DNA of 64,000 bases from Daphnia pulex (lineage: Eukaryota > Arthropoda > Branchiopoda > Diplostraca > Daphniidae): contig NC_060023.1 of assembly GCF_021134715.1 (NCBI RefSeq), positions 310,001 through 374,000 of the forward strand, read 5' to 3'. A program made the translations under genes and the position numbers. The notes under the pieces are model-generated. The model had not been told where the DNA came from, did no database searches, and saw only the letters and a program-made list of their open reading frames with translations. The first letter of the stretch is position 1. Each line of letters starts with the position of its first letter. Below are positions 43,336 to 54,695 of the stretch, one piece after another.

Positions 43336-46300
43336 ACATTTTCTCATGGGAAAAGTTCACAACAAAACTGTCCATATTTCATCAGAAAACATGAAGAATA
43401 ATAGACAAACCAGCTCATCTTTTCTTTAATTCATTTCCCCCTGGCGGTTAGACACGATCGTTTTGTAACGCGTAAATTGTGACACATTTCCACGAGAAAA
43501 TTTAAAAAATTGGCCTAATCAAATGAACGGCGAGAATATAAGAAAAAGCTCAAAATGGTTCGCTTCGTTTGTTGGCAACAGATGTTAATTGCCTTGTCAT
43601 AAAAATGCTAAAGTTGTTCAAGTCTACGGACTTATCAGGTTGGAAAGCGGAAAAACCTTAGCGATTTACAATTTTGCTGTAATAACACCCGATGAAAAAG
43701 TAAAAATCAAAAATGCCATCCTACCTTGAAATTGCGGTACAGGCGACTCGAGTCACTTCCAGCAATCGGACGTTTTCTGGCTGGACAAGACTGGAAGGAG
43801 GTGGTTCGTTTCGCAACACTTTTTCTTGAAATCGTTTAGAACCATCTGAAATGAGAAGAAATTTATTAATGTCAAGAATAATGTTTCGAATAGATTGTAA
43901 AACGAATCACAGCTGTACTAGTTTAAACGGTGTCATATAAAGTCATTTTTGGTTTTTAGTACTACGTCATCGACCCGAAAAAATTTAGAATCAAGCTAAG
44001 CTAATGGCTGCAGAAGATCTATCTATCAGGGCCTCCAAAACAATAGAACAAATTGATACAGACCGCCCAAAGCTGCTGGAAATGTAATCGACAATAGCCT
44101 TTTCTCGATATTTTCATTTGATGGCGACGAAGTAGTTTGAACTTGAAGTTGTAGAAATAGTTTGACGAAGGAGCACTGGTAACGTGAGTAATATTCCATC
44201 TGATCGAGAAAGAATGGAAAACATTATTAGAAAAGGAAATTTAATCATGGAACATCAGAAACAGACGATGAACAGACACGAGTTGACAGATAACAGAAAC
44301 ATGAAGTTTCGGTGGACACTGGTGGTCTGATGGAAAACGCAACCACAACATTTGTTTATAACCGCCAGACTATAAATAATTGAAAGGCGTCATATGTGAG
44401 CTACATCTCGCAGAAATTGAAGGCGCCATTAAACGAAGATTAGTTATCACTGCCAAGTGGCTTAAAATCAAATTTGCAATGAAATGGTCGACTGTATTAC
44501 CTTAAATGGATGAGGAAGTCGAACGTGGATAGATGGAAAAGTCCCAATGTCAGGTAGGAAAAGCGGAAGGAAAGAAAGTCCTCGTGAATACACTCACCTT
44601 CGCATGAATGTACACGAGGACACAGTAAAAAGGGAAAGTCGAAAAAGAGTTGACTGACGTTGGATTGTCGGCTCAGAGAGATGATGAGAATACCTAGAGA
44701 AGAAAAAAGACAAATTGACGTGACAATTATTCGAATAGAATGTGATAGACCTAAGGCTACATAAGACTGCTGCTAGATTGACAAATTTCCCTCATCATCA
44801 CTCAGTGTACAGTTACTGCTCGTCATAGGCAGTAGAGAAAAAAAGAAATCGAATAAATCTTGTGAATCTATCTAGCCCTTGGCAATTGGAATGGAATCAC
44901 ATTAGGGTTAATCAAACATATTATTTGCAAGATGTTATAATAAGACTAAAGACATCATATCCTACATTAACTCTGATGAGATAACTGCTAAAATGAAAAC
45001 ACGAATTAGAAAGTGTTGCCAATTTGAACTTCAATCAGTACTGTGTAGCAACCAGTCAACCACGATATGTGAAAACTCCTAACTTATCTTCTTCTCCTTC
45101 TACAAAGAAAACATAGTTACCTCCAAAAATTAAAACAGCAATCACACAAGCAGCTTCGTTGATAAGGAGGATCAAACCACGTGCAATTGTGCATTAGAAC
45201 TTTGCCAACTCAGACTTCATGGAAAAACTAAGTCAAATAAGTAAATCAGAATTACAATTCTTTCTCCTGTAATGTACAATCTTTTAATTGAATTAAATTT
45301 ACCAATAGAGAACTTCTATTATAGCCATTCGAATGATTACTTCTTATTGGATTCATTCAAGATTTCACGTGAAATGTGTTATAAGCATAGACTCGCCTAC
45401 ACCACGGTACAGCAGCAGACGATTACTTTTTTGCGCCACTAGGCACTAACTGCTGGTGTAGTGAGTCACCTAGCGGTAGACAGCGTTTCCAATTTATTCA
45501 AATGAAGAAATAGCGGCACCGCCCCCTGATGGAATGAGCCACCTAGCGGTCGAAACTCGAAATCCTTTCGTTGGTTTATTCAAAAAAAAAAAAAAAATCA
45601 GCGAAATCTTTGAACATCAAAGCATCACCTAAATTATATGGCATCACAATGATATAAATAGTTTAGCTATTATAAAATGTTTTGTTTCTCACCGCAAGTC
45701 GTTAACCAAGTGGGGTAACTGAATCGAATAAACGTAATTCGGATTAATGTTGTGTACCTGACTCCTGAAGACACGATGCTTTACCGTAATCATTCGAGAT
45801 AAATATCTGGAAAAAAAAAGCTAGAACACTTTAAGTGTAAATATAGTAATAGCGACTGTACACATCTCATTCCATATGTTTTCGCCTGATTTGAATGAAA
45901 TGTTGCACCGATTCCAACTTGAGTTATATTGCCGCAATCAAAAACGGATTTTGTAAGAATAGTTTTTTAATGCCCATTTCAAGTGACCAGGACACAACTT
46001 ATTCCTTGTTGTTTGAAGAGCATTTCACTTATATTTTGACGGTTTTTAATTTTCTTTTTATTGCAGATTCGCTGATTCTTGTAACTGTATTAAAATTTAA
46101 TTTTAAAATAGTTACATGTATTTAATATTTTGAACACATTTTTGTTAACACTTTAGGTACCAGTAAATTTATTAAAAATTTATAGATTTTAATGTTAAAA
46201 GACTTAAGACTTATAAAAATAAGTTAATATTAAAATAACACTTCAATTTCTTGTCCAAAAATGTTTAATTGTTAATTTCTGCAATATCCGACCGTTCAAT

Positions 46301-46479
46301 TTAGTACAGGTTTTCGGTTCTTAATTAGAAAGAAAGTGAAAACAGAAATCTAATTGAAAATACAAAAATCTAATTACTATTTATTTGGAGGTTAAATGCT
46401 CAAGTTACCATATGTATATGCATCATCCAAGATATAAAATAAAGTACAAATCCCTCTCTTAACGTAAATCAGTAGAAGT

Positions 46480-46850
46480 TCGAGTGGGTGAATTGGACAA
46501 GGCGTCGCTTAGTATTCGAGGCACTTTGAGACGTGGGTTCGATTCCCCTGGTGAGCAAAGTTGCTCCCACACCCGAGCTCATACCATTGCTCACGAGAGA
46601 TGTCAGCAGTTGGTCGGTCTAGTGTGTAAAGTTTTCTGTGGTCATTTGCGACTGCTTGACCCTGGTTGAATGTTCATCAACTAAGCACTTTATCATTGTA
46701 AGCGAAGAGAACTGGGCACCCAGTCAGTTAAAAGCGATTGGGGTCTATGGACCATCACCAACGTCTCTTCCTAGGCCGCTTGTTCACGCAAGCGACCTAA
46801 GCATATCTAGATGATGGGTGGAGCAAAAAAAAAAAAAAAAAAAAAAAAAA
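46480..46850 (+). repeat. tRNA-derived SINE, copy 2
   Basis: Orthologous to the SINE in copy A: GGGTGAATTGG A-box-like word at 46485, B box GGTTCGATTCC at 46536, the same body, and a long A tail at 46824-46850. It was present before the unit duplicated. Confidence 0.7.
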
Positions 46851-49124
46851 CGAACAACCACCCGACGACCGCATCTCACCCATTTCTTTTATCTTTTATT
46901 TTTTCATCTTTTACTTTCAATGGCTGTTTGCCTGTTTGACGTTCAAACGGCACCCTTCCTCTACCAATTGCAATTTTTGGCACGTTGAAGTTAAACGATT
47001 ATCGAATGAAATGTCGGATCATCGGGCAGAATTGCGGGGTCATTCTCATTTGTGACTGGATTGCAGCAACACTGGCAACGGCTAGCAACAGACGAAAAGT
47101 GCCAAAACAACCAGACGGACATGCAGTAAAACGGCAGCTGTCGATTGTAACGATAAGAAAAAATGTGAAAATTGATGACCCATAAAGTAGGAATACGGAG
47201 AGAAAATAAAAAGAAGGGATGTGATTAATCAACTTTAAGAATAGCAAATGACGGTGGTCATCATTGTTAGTTAAACGAAAACACTTCAAGATGCTATTTT
47301 TTTTTTCGACTTATTCACGTAAATACTAAAGTCTTCAAACGGGTCTCACAGCGACTTGACGTCCCACTATGATCCCACCCAACCGTTTTCGATATGCAAA
47401 TGAAGAATGAATATTCCGATTTCGACTTGCTGGTCCCAAAATCAGGGTCAGGATCTTTTGTTTAACATTAAATTAAATGTAGCAAGAAATCAACAGTTGA
47501 CTCCTCCTTCAAATTTCACTTCAATTGTTAACTCATAGTCTAAAAGAAAAGAGCCTTTGCTGGACACTCGCAAGAAATGTCCGATTGGTCGTTGTGTTGC
47601 TTTTAGATTAGTCATCGTCGGTCAGTGTGGCTCATGCATCGACAAAGTTGAGCCAATACCAACGTCACTAGTATTTCTCTCCAAATTTCAATTTTCAGAG
47701 GTGAAATTAAAAGAGAAATTCAATTCATTTAAAATTATAATGTCTCAGCAGAAGGTATTCAATAGCTAACTTTTAATTCAAAATCAATTTTTTAAAACTA
47801 GATTTTGAAGTTTCTCAGTCAGAACCAAACGGTCGGTCAACTTGAAATTAAAAATCGATTAAAAATCGACAATTGGAAGAGAAAAAGAACCGGTTGGAAT
47901 CCGGAGTCGAACAGCTTAGTCATTCGATCAGAGGACATACCGTGTCAACGTTTGTCGCAATTGAACGAGAAATGAATTGACCATAACAATGCCACAAACG
48001 ACAGAAGTCCCAAACTGAAAAATCAAGTGAATAATCTGGATTAAACAAGATCCAGTTTAGTGCATGTTAATGGAGTGGGTCCGGTATTAAATACCATCAA
48101 AGGGATACGACACGAGCGCCACCAACGGCAGAACCGGAAAACTCGGGCATTACATAACGTCAAAGATTGCGTCTCTAAAACATGAATGCTTTAATTAATT
48201 GATGTCAGGTCGCAATCAAACGAAATCAATACTTTTGAATATGTTTTTGAAAAGTTTGATGGCATTTGCTTTCGAAATTCCATCAAATCAAATAGCGATC
48301 AGTATAACTGGAAGTCACACATACGAAGTCAAACGCTTTGCTCCACTAGTCCACTGCGATTCGAAATTGAACCGTCTCGTCATAAATATAAAACTCGAAT
48401 CGAGTGGGATAAACCCAAAATCAATAACAAAATCAACAAGAGCCTCTGAGCCAAAATCGGTGAACCGGACTTGGCTGATATTCCCCGACATCAGGCGATC
48501 GGCAACAATTGAGTGATACCACTTAAAAGGATTTTCTTGATGTATTTTCCTGAAAGCAGAACATAAATTGTGAGAAGGAAAAGAAACCGACTTGACTTGG
48601 AAGATGTCCACAAATTAAAATTTGAAAACCAATTCAAATATCTTTAATGGCACCAATTTAAACCATGTTCACTAGAGATTGACCGAAGGTTTGATCGATT
48701 GAACTATTAAAACTGATTACCGGCCAGTGATAGCTACTAAAAAGAGGATGGAATTCAAGTTTATAAACGTGGAACTATTCATAAATTTGAAACACCCCAA
48801 AATCTAAATACAATTGGTTTGGAGGTTAAATGCTAAAATGGCCATATACAAGAGTCATTGGGAGTTTACAGCCAGATGAACATGCCAAATCCAAGTTATG
48901 AAATTAAGTATAAATATATCTGTTAATGTATAATGAGTAGTGATCAGGTGGGTGAGTTGGATAAATCGTCAATTATAAATCGAGACACTTTCATAGTGAT
49001 CGAGACGTGAGTTCAAATCCCGTGGTAAACATCGATTACATTTCCTTAATTCTCTAAAATTCATCATATTACATAATTAATTCTCTACTATTCTCTACAA
49101 TTTCTCAGATACAGAAATTCCAAA

Positions 49125-50177
49125 ATGCCAGGACTAAAAAGGTGGTATCTTGAACTGAAAATGAACGGCCGTGACGTACGTTTGAAACTTGACTCTGGTT
49201 GTGATAAGCCGATGATCAGCAAAGCCCTGTGGTCCGAAATAGGACAGCCAAAGTTGTTCCCTATCAAGGGTATTGGCAGATCATGTGCGACTGGAATAGT
49301 TCCGCTTAAAGGCGTGTTCTCAGCCAATATGAACTTCGCTGGAATTAATTTCCGTTGTCCAGTCTTTGTGTCCGACGATGACAACACACGCAATTTGATT
49401 GGGCGGCGAGCGTTTCCATTCCTCATGGATTTCGACTGGAACAAATTCATCCGTGACGGAACAATTGCGATGGTATCTGATGATGCAAAAACTGATGACA
49501 GCAAAAAGCAAGAAATGATGGCTGATACCGTCAAGTGGCTAACACTGCCGTACTATGTAAATGTCTTGGTAGACGGCAAAGATTTCCAAATGCAATTTGA
49601 TACGGGCGCCACTTGCTCCATGGCTGGCCTAGCGAAATGGGAAAAACTGGGCAAACCCAAACTGACTACGTACACAGGCAGGAGAGTCATGAGTACGGGC
49701 AACCAGCCAATCCCACTTCTCGGCAGGTGTTTACTCAACATCACGTACAACGGAACTAAAGCTCAATTGCCACTACTGATTGCCGACATCCACAACTTTG
49801 GGGCAGTTTTGGGGACTGATTGGTTCGATTCTCTAAATATAGACTTCAATACGATCTTTCAAAGTCTCAAATTCGCCAAGCCACTCCAACAACCGCCGGC
49901 AAAAGAGACCATAAAAGTGAAGGATTGCGGCGACGGCAGCCAAACGGAGGACCAGCTCGCCCCTCAGTCGACACCAGCAGACAAGCCGATCGAACAGCCA
50001 GTCGCAACAGAACAAGTGAAGATGGTAAGGAAATGCCATGCTCAATCTCCACCACCCGATCTAGAAGCGAAGAAAGCTAGAATCGTTCAGAAACTCAAGA
50101 GCAGCGCCACAAGTCCATCAGCCAGCCGGTCTCCACCGTCGAAAATATCGCTCACTACTCGATTGTGCAGAAAATAG
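49125..50177 (+). CDS. Twin retropepsin-like ORF, copy B (retroelement-derived)
   Basis: An uninterrupted 350-codon ORF that looks whole, the paralog of 41234-42334. It has the same two domains: KLDSGCDKPMIS and NLIGRRAF, then FDTGATCSMAG and AVLGTDWFDSL, and the same basic tail ending ISLTTRLCRK. Protein identity between the copies is roughly three quarters, with changes clustered in some stretches and others nearly unchanged, while the 3' flanks are about 97% identical by eye. No other retroelement genes are nearby. Whether the product is made is unknown. Confidence 0.65.
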   Translation: MPGLKRWYLELKMNGRDVRLKLDSGCDKPMISKALWSEIGQPKLFPIKGIGRSCATGIVPLKGVFSANMNFAGINFRCPVFVSDDDNTRNLIGRRAFPFLMDFDWNKFIRDGTIAMVSDDAKTDDSKKQEMMADTVKWLTLPYYVNVLVDGKDFQMQFDTGATCSMAGLAKWEKLGKPKLTTYTGRRVMSTGNQPIPLLGRCLLNITYNGTKAQLPLLIADIHNFGAVLGTDWFDSLNIDFNTIFQSLKFAKPLQQPPAKETIKVKDCGDGSQTEDQLAPQSTPADKPIEQPVATEQVKMVRKCHAQSPPPDLEAKKARIVQKLKSSATSPSASRSPPSKISLTTRLCRK

Positions 50178-50605
50178 AAATCTCGATGTACATCTGTATC
50201 TGAAATGTTCTAACTGTATATATAAACTGTCGACTTTGGATTGCAATACACATGTCAAAATTTCTTTTCATTTCATCATTTTAATGTAATTCCCTTCCCA
50301 CACATGAAACAAATAAGAAAATGATTGTGGTTACAATTCTCGTTTTAGCTTGCAACATTCTTCTTGGAAATTATTCACGGGACTCCAAACGGGAGAGCCT
50401 AAGATATATTTAACTGCAAGAATTTCAAGTATTGTAATTTCATTTACATGCATAATCCTTTACGCAATTCTTAATCATCAAACGAATATGAAAATTGATG
50501 CCTCTCACGACCGTCTAAAAAAACCCGCCAACGGTCCCCCTGGCGGTAGAAAAGTTCGGTACAGTTCTGGTTTTTTATTTTTTTCAAACTTTAAGAAAAA
50601 CTTTT

Positions 50606-51208
50606 AAGGCTTGCAGATTTGGTCCATTTTACCTGGCGTACAAAAGTGCAACAGTATAGCTATCACTATCAACATTTCACTTGGTTTTCTTCCGCACGAA
50701 GAAATGTCGTTTGATCGCTTCAATTAGCTAATAACAACCTAATTCGATAATGACTGTCTCATCGGAAATGGGGAAAAGTGGGAAATGTTGTGATTGCATC
50801 GGCTCGAGCATTCGTGGCTCCGGTAAAAATTAAAATAACAAAAATAAAAAAAAAAAGTTGATATCCACTCAAGGCAACAGAAGGCCATTGAAGCAACAAA
50901 TCAGAAAACAAATAATAGAAGCTGACAACAACAAGCAAAAAAGCAATAACCTCAACGTGAAAATTATACCCCATCAGCAAAGGTGTCTAATAGGCGAATA
51001 CCGTTCACCACCATCGTTATGATCGTCATGGAAACAAATCGAAGGAATGACGCGACTCAACGATGATGTTCGCCCGCACAGTTTTATAGTCCAATGCATC
51101 AGTGAAATTCTCAAGTCACTTTACGAAGGGAGAAACGGATCAATCGAATCTAAATCTAAATCACGATGACATGATTCATGAAAAGGCTTTGTTGTCAAGG
51201 GGACTAGA
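50606..51208. other. Intergenic, upstream of C1q gene
   Basis: About 600 bases. The first coding exon of the C1q gene may lie here but could not be resolved. Confidence 0.35.
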
Positions 51209-52238
51209 GCTCGGCAAAGGTTTACAAGGTTTTTTTCTGGGCCGGCGCCACCACGGATGTCATCACCTGCCAGGGCGGATTGGATGGAAATTGTGTCGAA
51301 TCTTTTATGAAATGCAACTGCGATTCTACTGCACCGGAGCAATTAGTCGATAGCGGTTAGATGTTTTCAATTCAAACGCGTTTGATAAACCCAATCAAAC
51401 TCGATACAATTGAAATGCAGGAGTCATTAATGATAAGGACATCCTACCCATCACCCGTTTGAATTTCGGCCGAACTGGGCAACAATATTCTTCTGGTGTC
51501 CACACGCTGGGCCGATTCGAATGCACCGGACAAGTGGCCGTCACTGGAATGCCGACGTCGTGCGAAGATCTCTGGAGGATCGGCCACATCCTGAGCGGAT
51601 TCTATTCCGTTAAAGGAGTCAAAATGGTCGAAAGTGTTTACTGCGATTTTTCAAAACTACCGAACGAAGCAGGTACAATATCTCTTATTTTGAATACAGT
51701 CTACGCATTTCTAATTCAATTAAATGGATGACAGGTTTCCAGAAATGGATCGGATACGACGACGTCAAGTCGGCACCTGTCTACTTCTACGTCCAGCGGA
51801 ATTCTCTCTTCAACACGGGAAATGTCTCAATTCCTTTCCAGGTTTCCAAATTAAACATCGGCAACGCCATGGATTTGTCGACAGGAAAATTTACGGCACC
51901 TGTCCAGGGAACGTATTTCTTCTCGTTTACTGGACACGCCCATATTTCCTAAGTCATCATCTTTACTTAGTTTAGGAGTAGGTCTCTATCTGAACGGGAA
52001 TTTTATCGGGTGGGGCTTTGTGGAAGAGTACCAAACTTCAAATTTGCAAGAAACCCCTTTGACTCTGCAATCGACGCTCAATTTACAAAAAGGAGATGAA
52101 ATTTGGTTGCAGATCGCATTAATTTCGGATAGCGTGAGTCTCTTGGATGACGGTAGGAACTGCTGGACCCACTTTACGGGATACATTTTGGAAGAAGAAC
52201 TGTTTTTTTTAACATGTTGTGAGACGGAAAGTAAATAG
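51209..52238 (+). CDS. C1q-domain secreted protein, with one frame break
   Basis: Exons about 51209-51355, 51421-51672 and 51735-52238; the first coding exon with the start was not found. The second exon has a Cys-rich block (PTSCEDLWRIGHILSGFYSV, VESVYCDF). The third carries a C1q/TNF-like domain: GYDDVKSAPVYFYVQRN, FTAPVQGTYFFSFTG, VGLYLNGNFIGWG, HFTGYILEE. C1q domains form trimers that bind ligands outside the cell, often in immunity. Near 51945-51950 the frame shifts by one base between HAHI and PKSSSLL; the only splice solution would be a 22-base intron with a CT donor, which is not credible. So this allele is broken once, or the sequence has an error. Confidence 0.65.
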
Positions 52239-52839
52239 ACTTGAAATTAAATCACAACAAATAAAAATTAAAACGCATTACGCAATTCAAATATCTAATT
52301 CTATAATGGCACCGATTTTGAGATTGGTTCACTTCAGATGGATTAGAGTTTTGTTTACTTTAAAAGAGGAGAAATGTCCATCGACAAAAGGTCAGATGAA
52401 AACAAATCGGCAAAATAGAAGAGAAAAAACAAAAATTGAATGCCGGCTAGCCCGAGCAAGGAAGCAGCCAAACAACACTATAATAACAATACGAGTTGGT
52501 GCCCAGATTCTGATGGAAAAGTGAAGAGACGAGTATCAAAACCTTTTTGCAATAAGCTCGCTGATATCCTACAGTTTAGCAGATCGATGATTTGAATGTA
52601 ACCACTACCAAATGAGACGGTGAACAACTGCCTCACAGACACTTTTGTCGTGTTCGGCAAAGGAAGGCATTGATCGTTAGCCTGTGTTTCGACTAAAATC
52701 TAACAGCTGAATTTGGTCTCAAAATTATTGTTCGGTCATTTAGATGCTGTTTTAAAAGAAATGCGGACATGTCGATACGGGGATACATCCACCAGTCAAC
52801 TGGCCAGCCTTCAAGGAAGCCCCCACCCCACTCTAACAT
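52239..52839. other. Intergenic, no gene seen
   Basis: About 600 bases. Short open frames on both strands have no recognisable content. Confidence 0.35.
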
Positions 52840-53060
52840 TAATGGGAGAGATATGTCTGCAGTAGGTCAGCCGAAGTGAATAAGGTTATCCTGCAGTTCT
52901 CGTGACTGTTGAACTCTGGTTGAATCTGTTCTAAACACCTTGCTTAGTAATGTAACCAAAAAGACTGGAGGATAAAACAATCCCCTCTCTATCGTATACT
53001 GGTGTGGTTCGAAATTTTTCCCAGGACGCTTGTTCACGCAAGTTCACGCTAAAAAAGGGG
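52840..53060 (+). repeat. Diverged SINE, copy 3
   Basis: GGGAGAGATATGTCTGCAGT, CTGTTGAACTCTGGTTGAA and CTTGTTCACGCAAG occur in the order of the two SINEs in the large repeats, but with many differences, no clear pol III head and no A tail. An older copy of the family. Confidence 0.55.
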
Positions 53061-54695
53061 AACCAACAAAGAGCCGAACGACCACAGCTCAAAATCCCAA
53101 GCTTCAGTGAATACACGATCCTCACTTTTAATCTGTTCACTGGTTGTTATTATTAAACGAATTATTACACTGGCAAACGAGGTTTTAACTTTTTTGCCTT
53201 CCCGCAATTCAACTGTTCGTTGCTTGAATGCAAGATTACATTCAAATTCAAACGTTTAAAAAATTTTAAAAAGGAATACACCGAACGGTCAGTCAGTGGC
53301 TAAAACCAGTGGAACCACTTTTAAAGGCAGCAAAAAATGACATTGCTTCTGCAGACCAATGGCGATATTTACTTGATTGGTTGACCTAAATGGTAATTCA
53401 TAGATGGGACGAAGGCCAGTGCGATCCAAAGAGATTTCACCAAACGTCAAAAACAGGGACCTAAAAATGCGAACCCAGAGCCCTGGATCGTGGAAGCCGC
53501 CAATGCCGGCACCAAACAACGAAAATCCCACCGGACAAAAGGGAAATGAGACAGTAATAACAAAAACTGGCTTCTCAGCATAACTATCCAAGAGTCAAGA
53601 GACTAACGACCAACAGCCCAAATCCAAAATAGATATAAACTACGAAAAAAGGCTAAAGAGGACAAAAGACTATAAAGGTCAGTTTTACCTTGACTTGATG
53701 GCCAAATGAATGATTACAGTAGTGGTGACTTCTGGAGGTAGAATATATACGACGTCTCCATACCATATGGATACCTTTGCACTCGCTTAAACGTACGCAA
53801 GGACAGGAGAGAAGAATGATGCAGCTGGAAGCTTTCCATATCTAGTATAAAAATAACAAAAACAGTTATGGTATTAGTAAGTAGCATTATCAATTCAGTT
53901 TGTCAATTAGGTTCAATCCAGTTTCAACAAGTTAAAGACATTATTTATCCCCATGATTACTAAATGGAGCAAGGAAATCCTGTTTAAGCATTGTGGATTG
54001 AAAATGACTATACACGCTTCAGGGCTTTAGGGTTTGATTTCTCAAGGTTATGAAATCACGAGATCCACTTTTTTGTTTGGGTAACATCTAGACAACAGTT
54101 TTCTCAATTTATTTTATATTTCATGTGAAATAATAAGGGATCACATTTATTATAGATGTGAAAACTGTTTTTCGTGAAATTCCCAGAGACTATGCTACCT
54201 TAGACTTAGAATCTTGTTATTCATATCACTGCTTTTCTGATGAAAACATTTATAAGATTAAACAAAACATAAAAATTTATCATTTGAATTAATACCTGTT
54301 TTTGTTGATGGAAGACTTTTGTTCCATTCTTCTAAATTCTTTGTTAAGCAGTTGTTAAGTTACATTCTTGATGGAAAACTTCTTCGGCAGACGACGTAAA
54401 AAGGGGCGTGGGAAAAGATGAGTCATGAGACACGACACATGGGGCTTTTGACAATTCCGTTCTGCTTGGCTATGCGTCAAAGTCCTGGAATAAGCACAAA
54501 TAAATAATAGTTACTAGCTTGCCAAACTTTCCTAGACTCATAATTAATCGTTAAAGTGGTATAAACAGGGTGACAGTAAAAACGACTAGCTGTGCCATCT
54601 AGTAACCAAACTTTCTATCTGTTAATTAGGGCTCGTGCGCGTTACGAGCGGGGGCCTTCGGCTAAGTTAGGTTTTCAGAGTTAAGAAAAAACTTA
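53061..54695. other. Intergenic, nothing assignable
   Basis: About 1.6 kb. A 100-codon minus frame at 53289-53591 was considered and set aside. Contains a CTCF-like half-site near 54596. No gene call is supported. Confidence 0.35.

Larger units (their letters stand above)
43336..50605 (+). repeat. Large repeat unit, copy B (about 7.3 kb)
   Basis: Same order of parts as copy A: ORF-free section, protease 3'-flank copy (45846-45975), SINE (46480), MSQQQ-like exon (47740, here MSQQK), SINE head (about 48945) and twin retropepsin ORF (49125). An AT-rich stretch at about 46018-46228 and about 50 bases near 47627-47680 are present only here. The ORF-free section is most similar to copy C. Confidence 0.75.

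Noticed and set aside
35676-50605. Units A and B read as the two long terminal repeats of one element
   Set aside because: They are about 7 kb each, contain an ORF and SINEs, lack typical LTR ends, and the 560-base spacer has no retroelement genes.
53289-53591. A 100-codon open frame on the minus strand
   Set aside because: No domain, splice context or paralog was recognised, and the composition is compatible with chance. A profile search would be needed to revive it.
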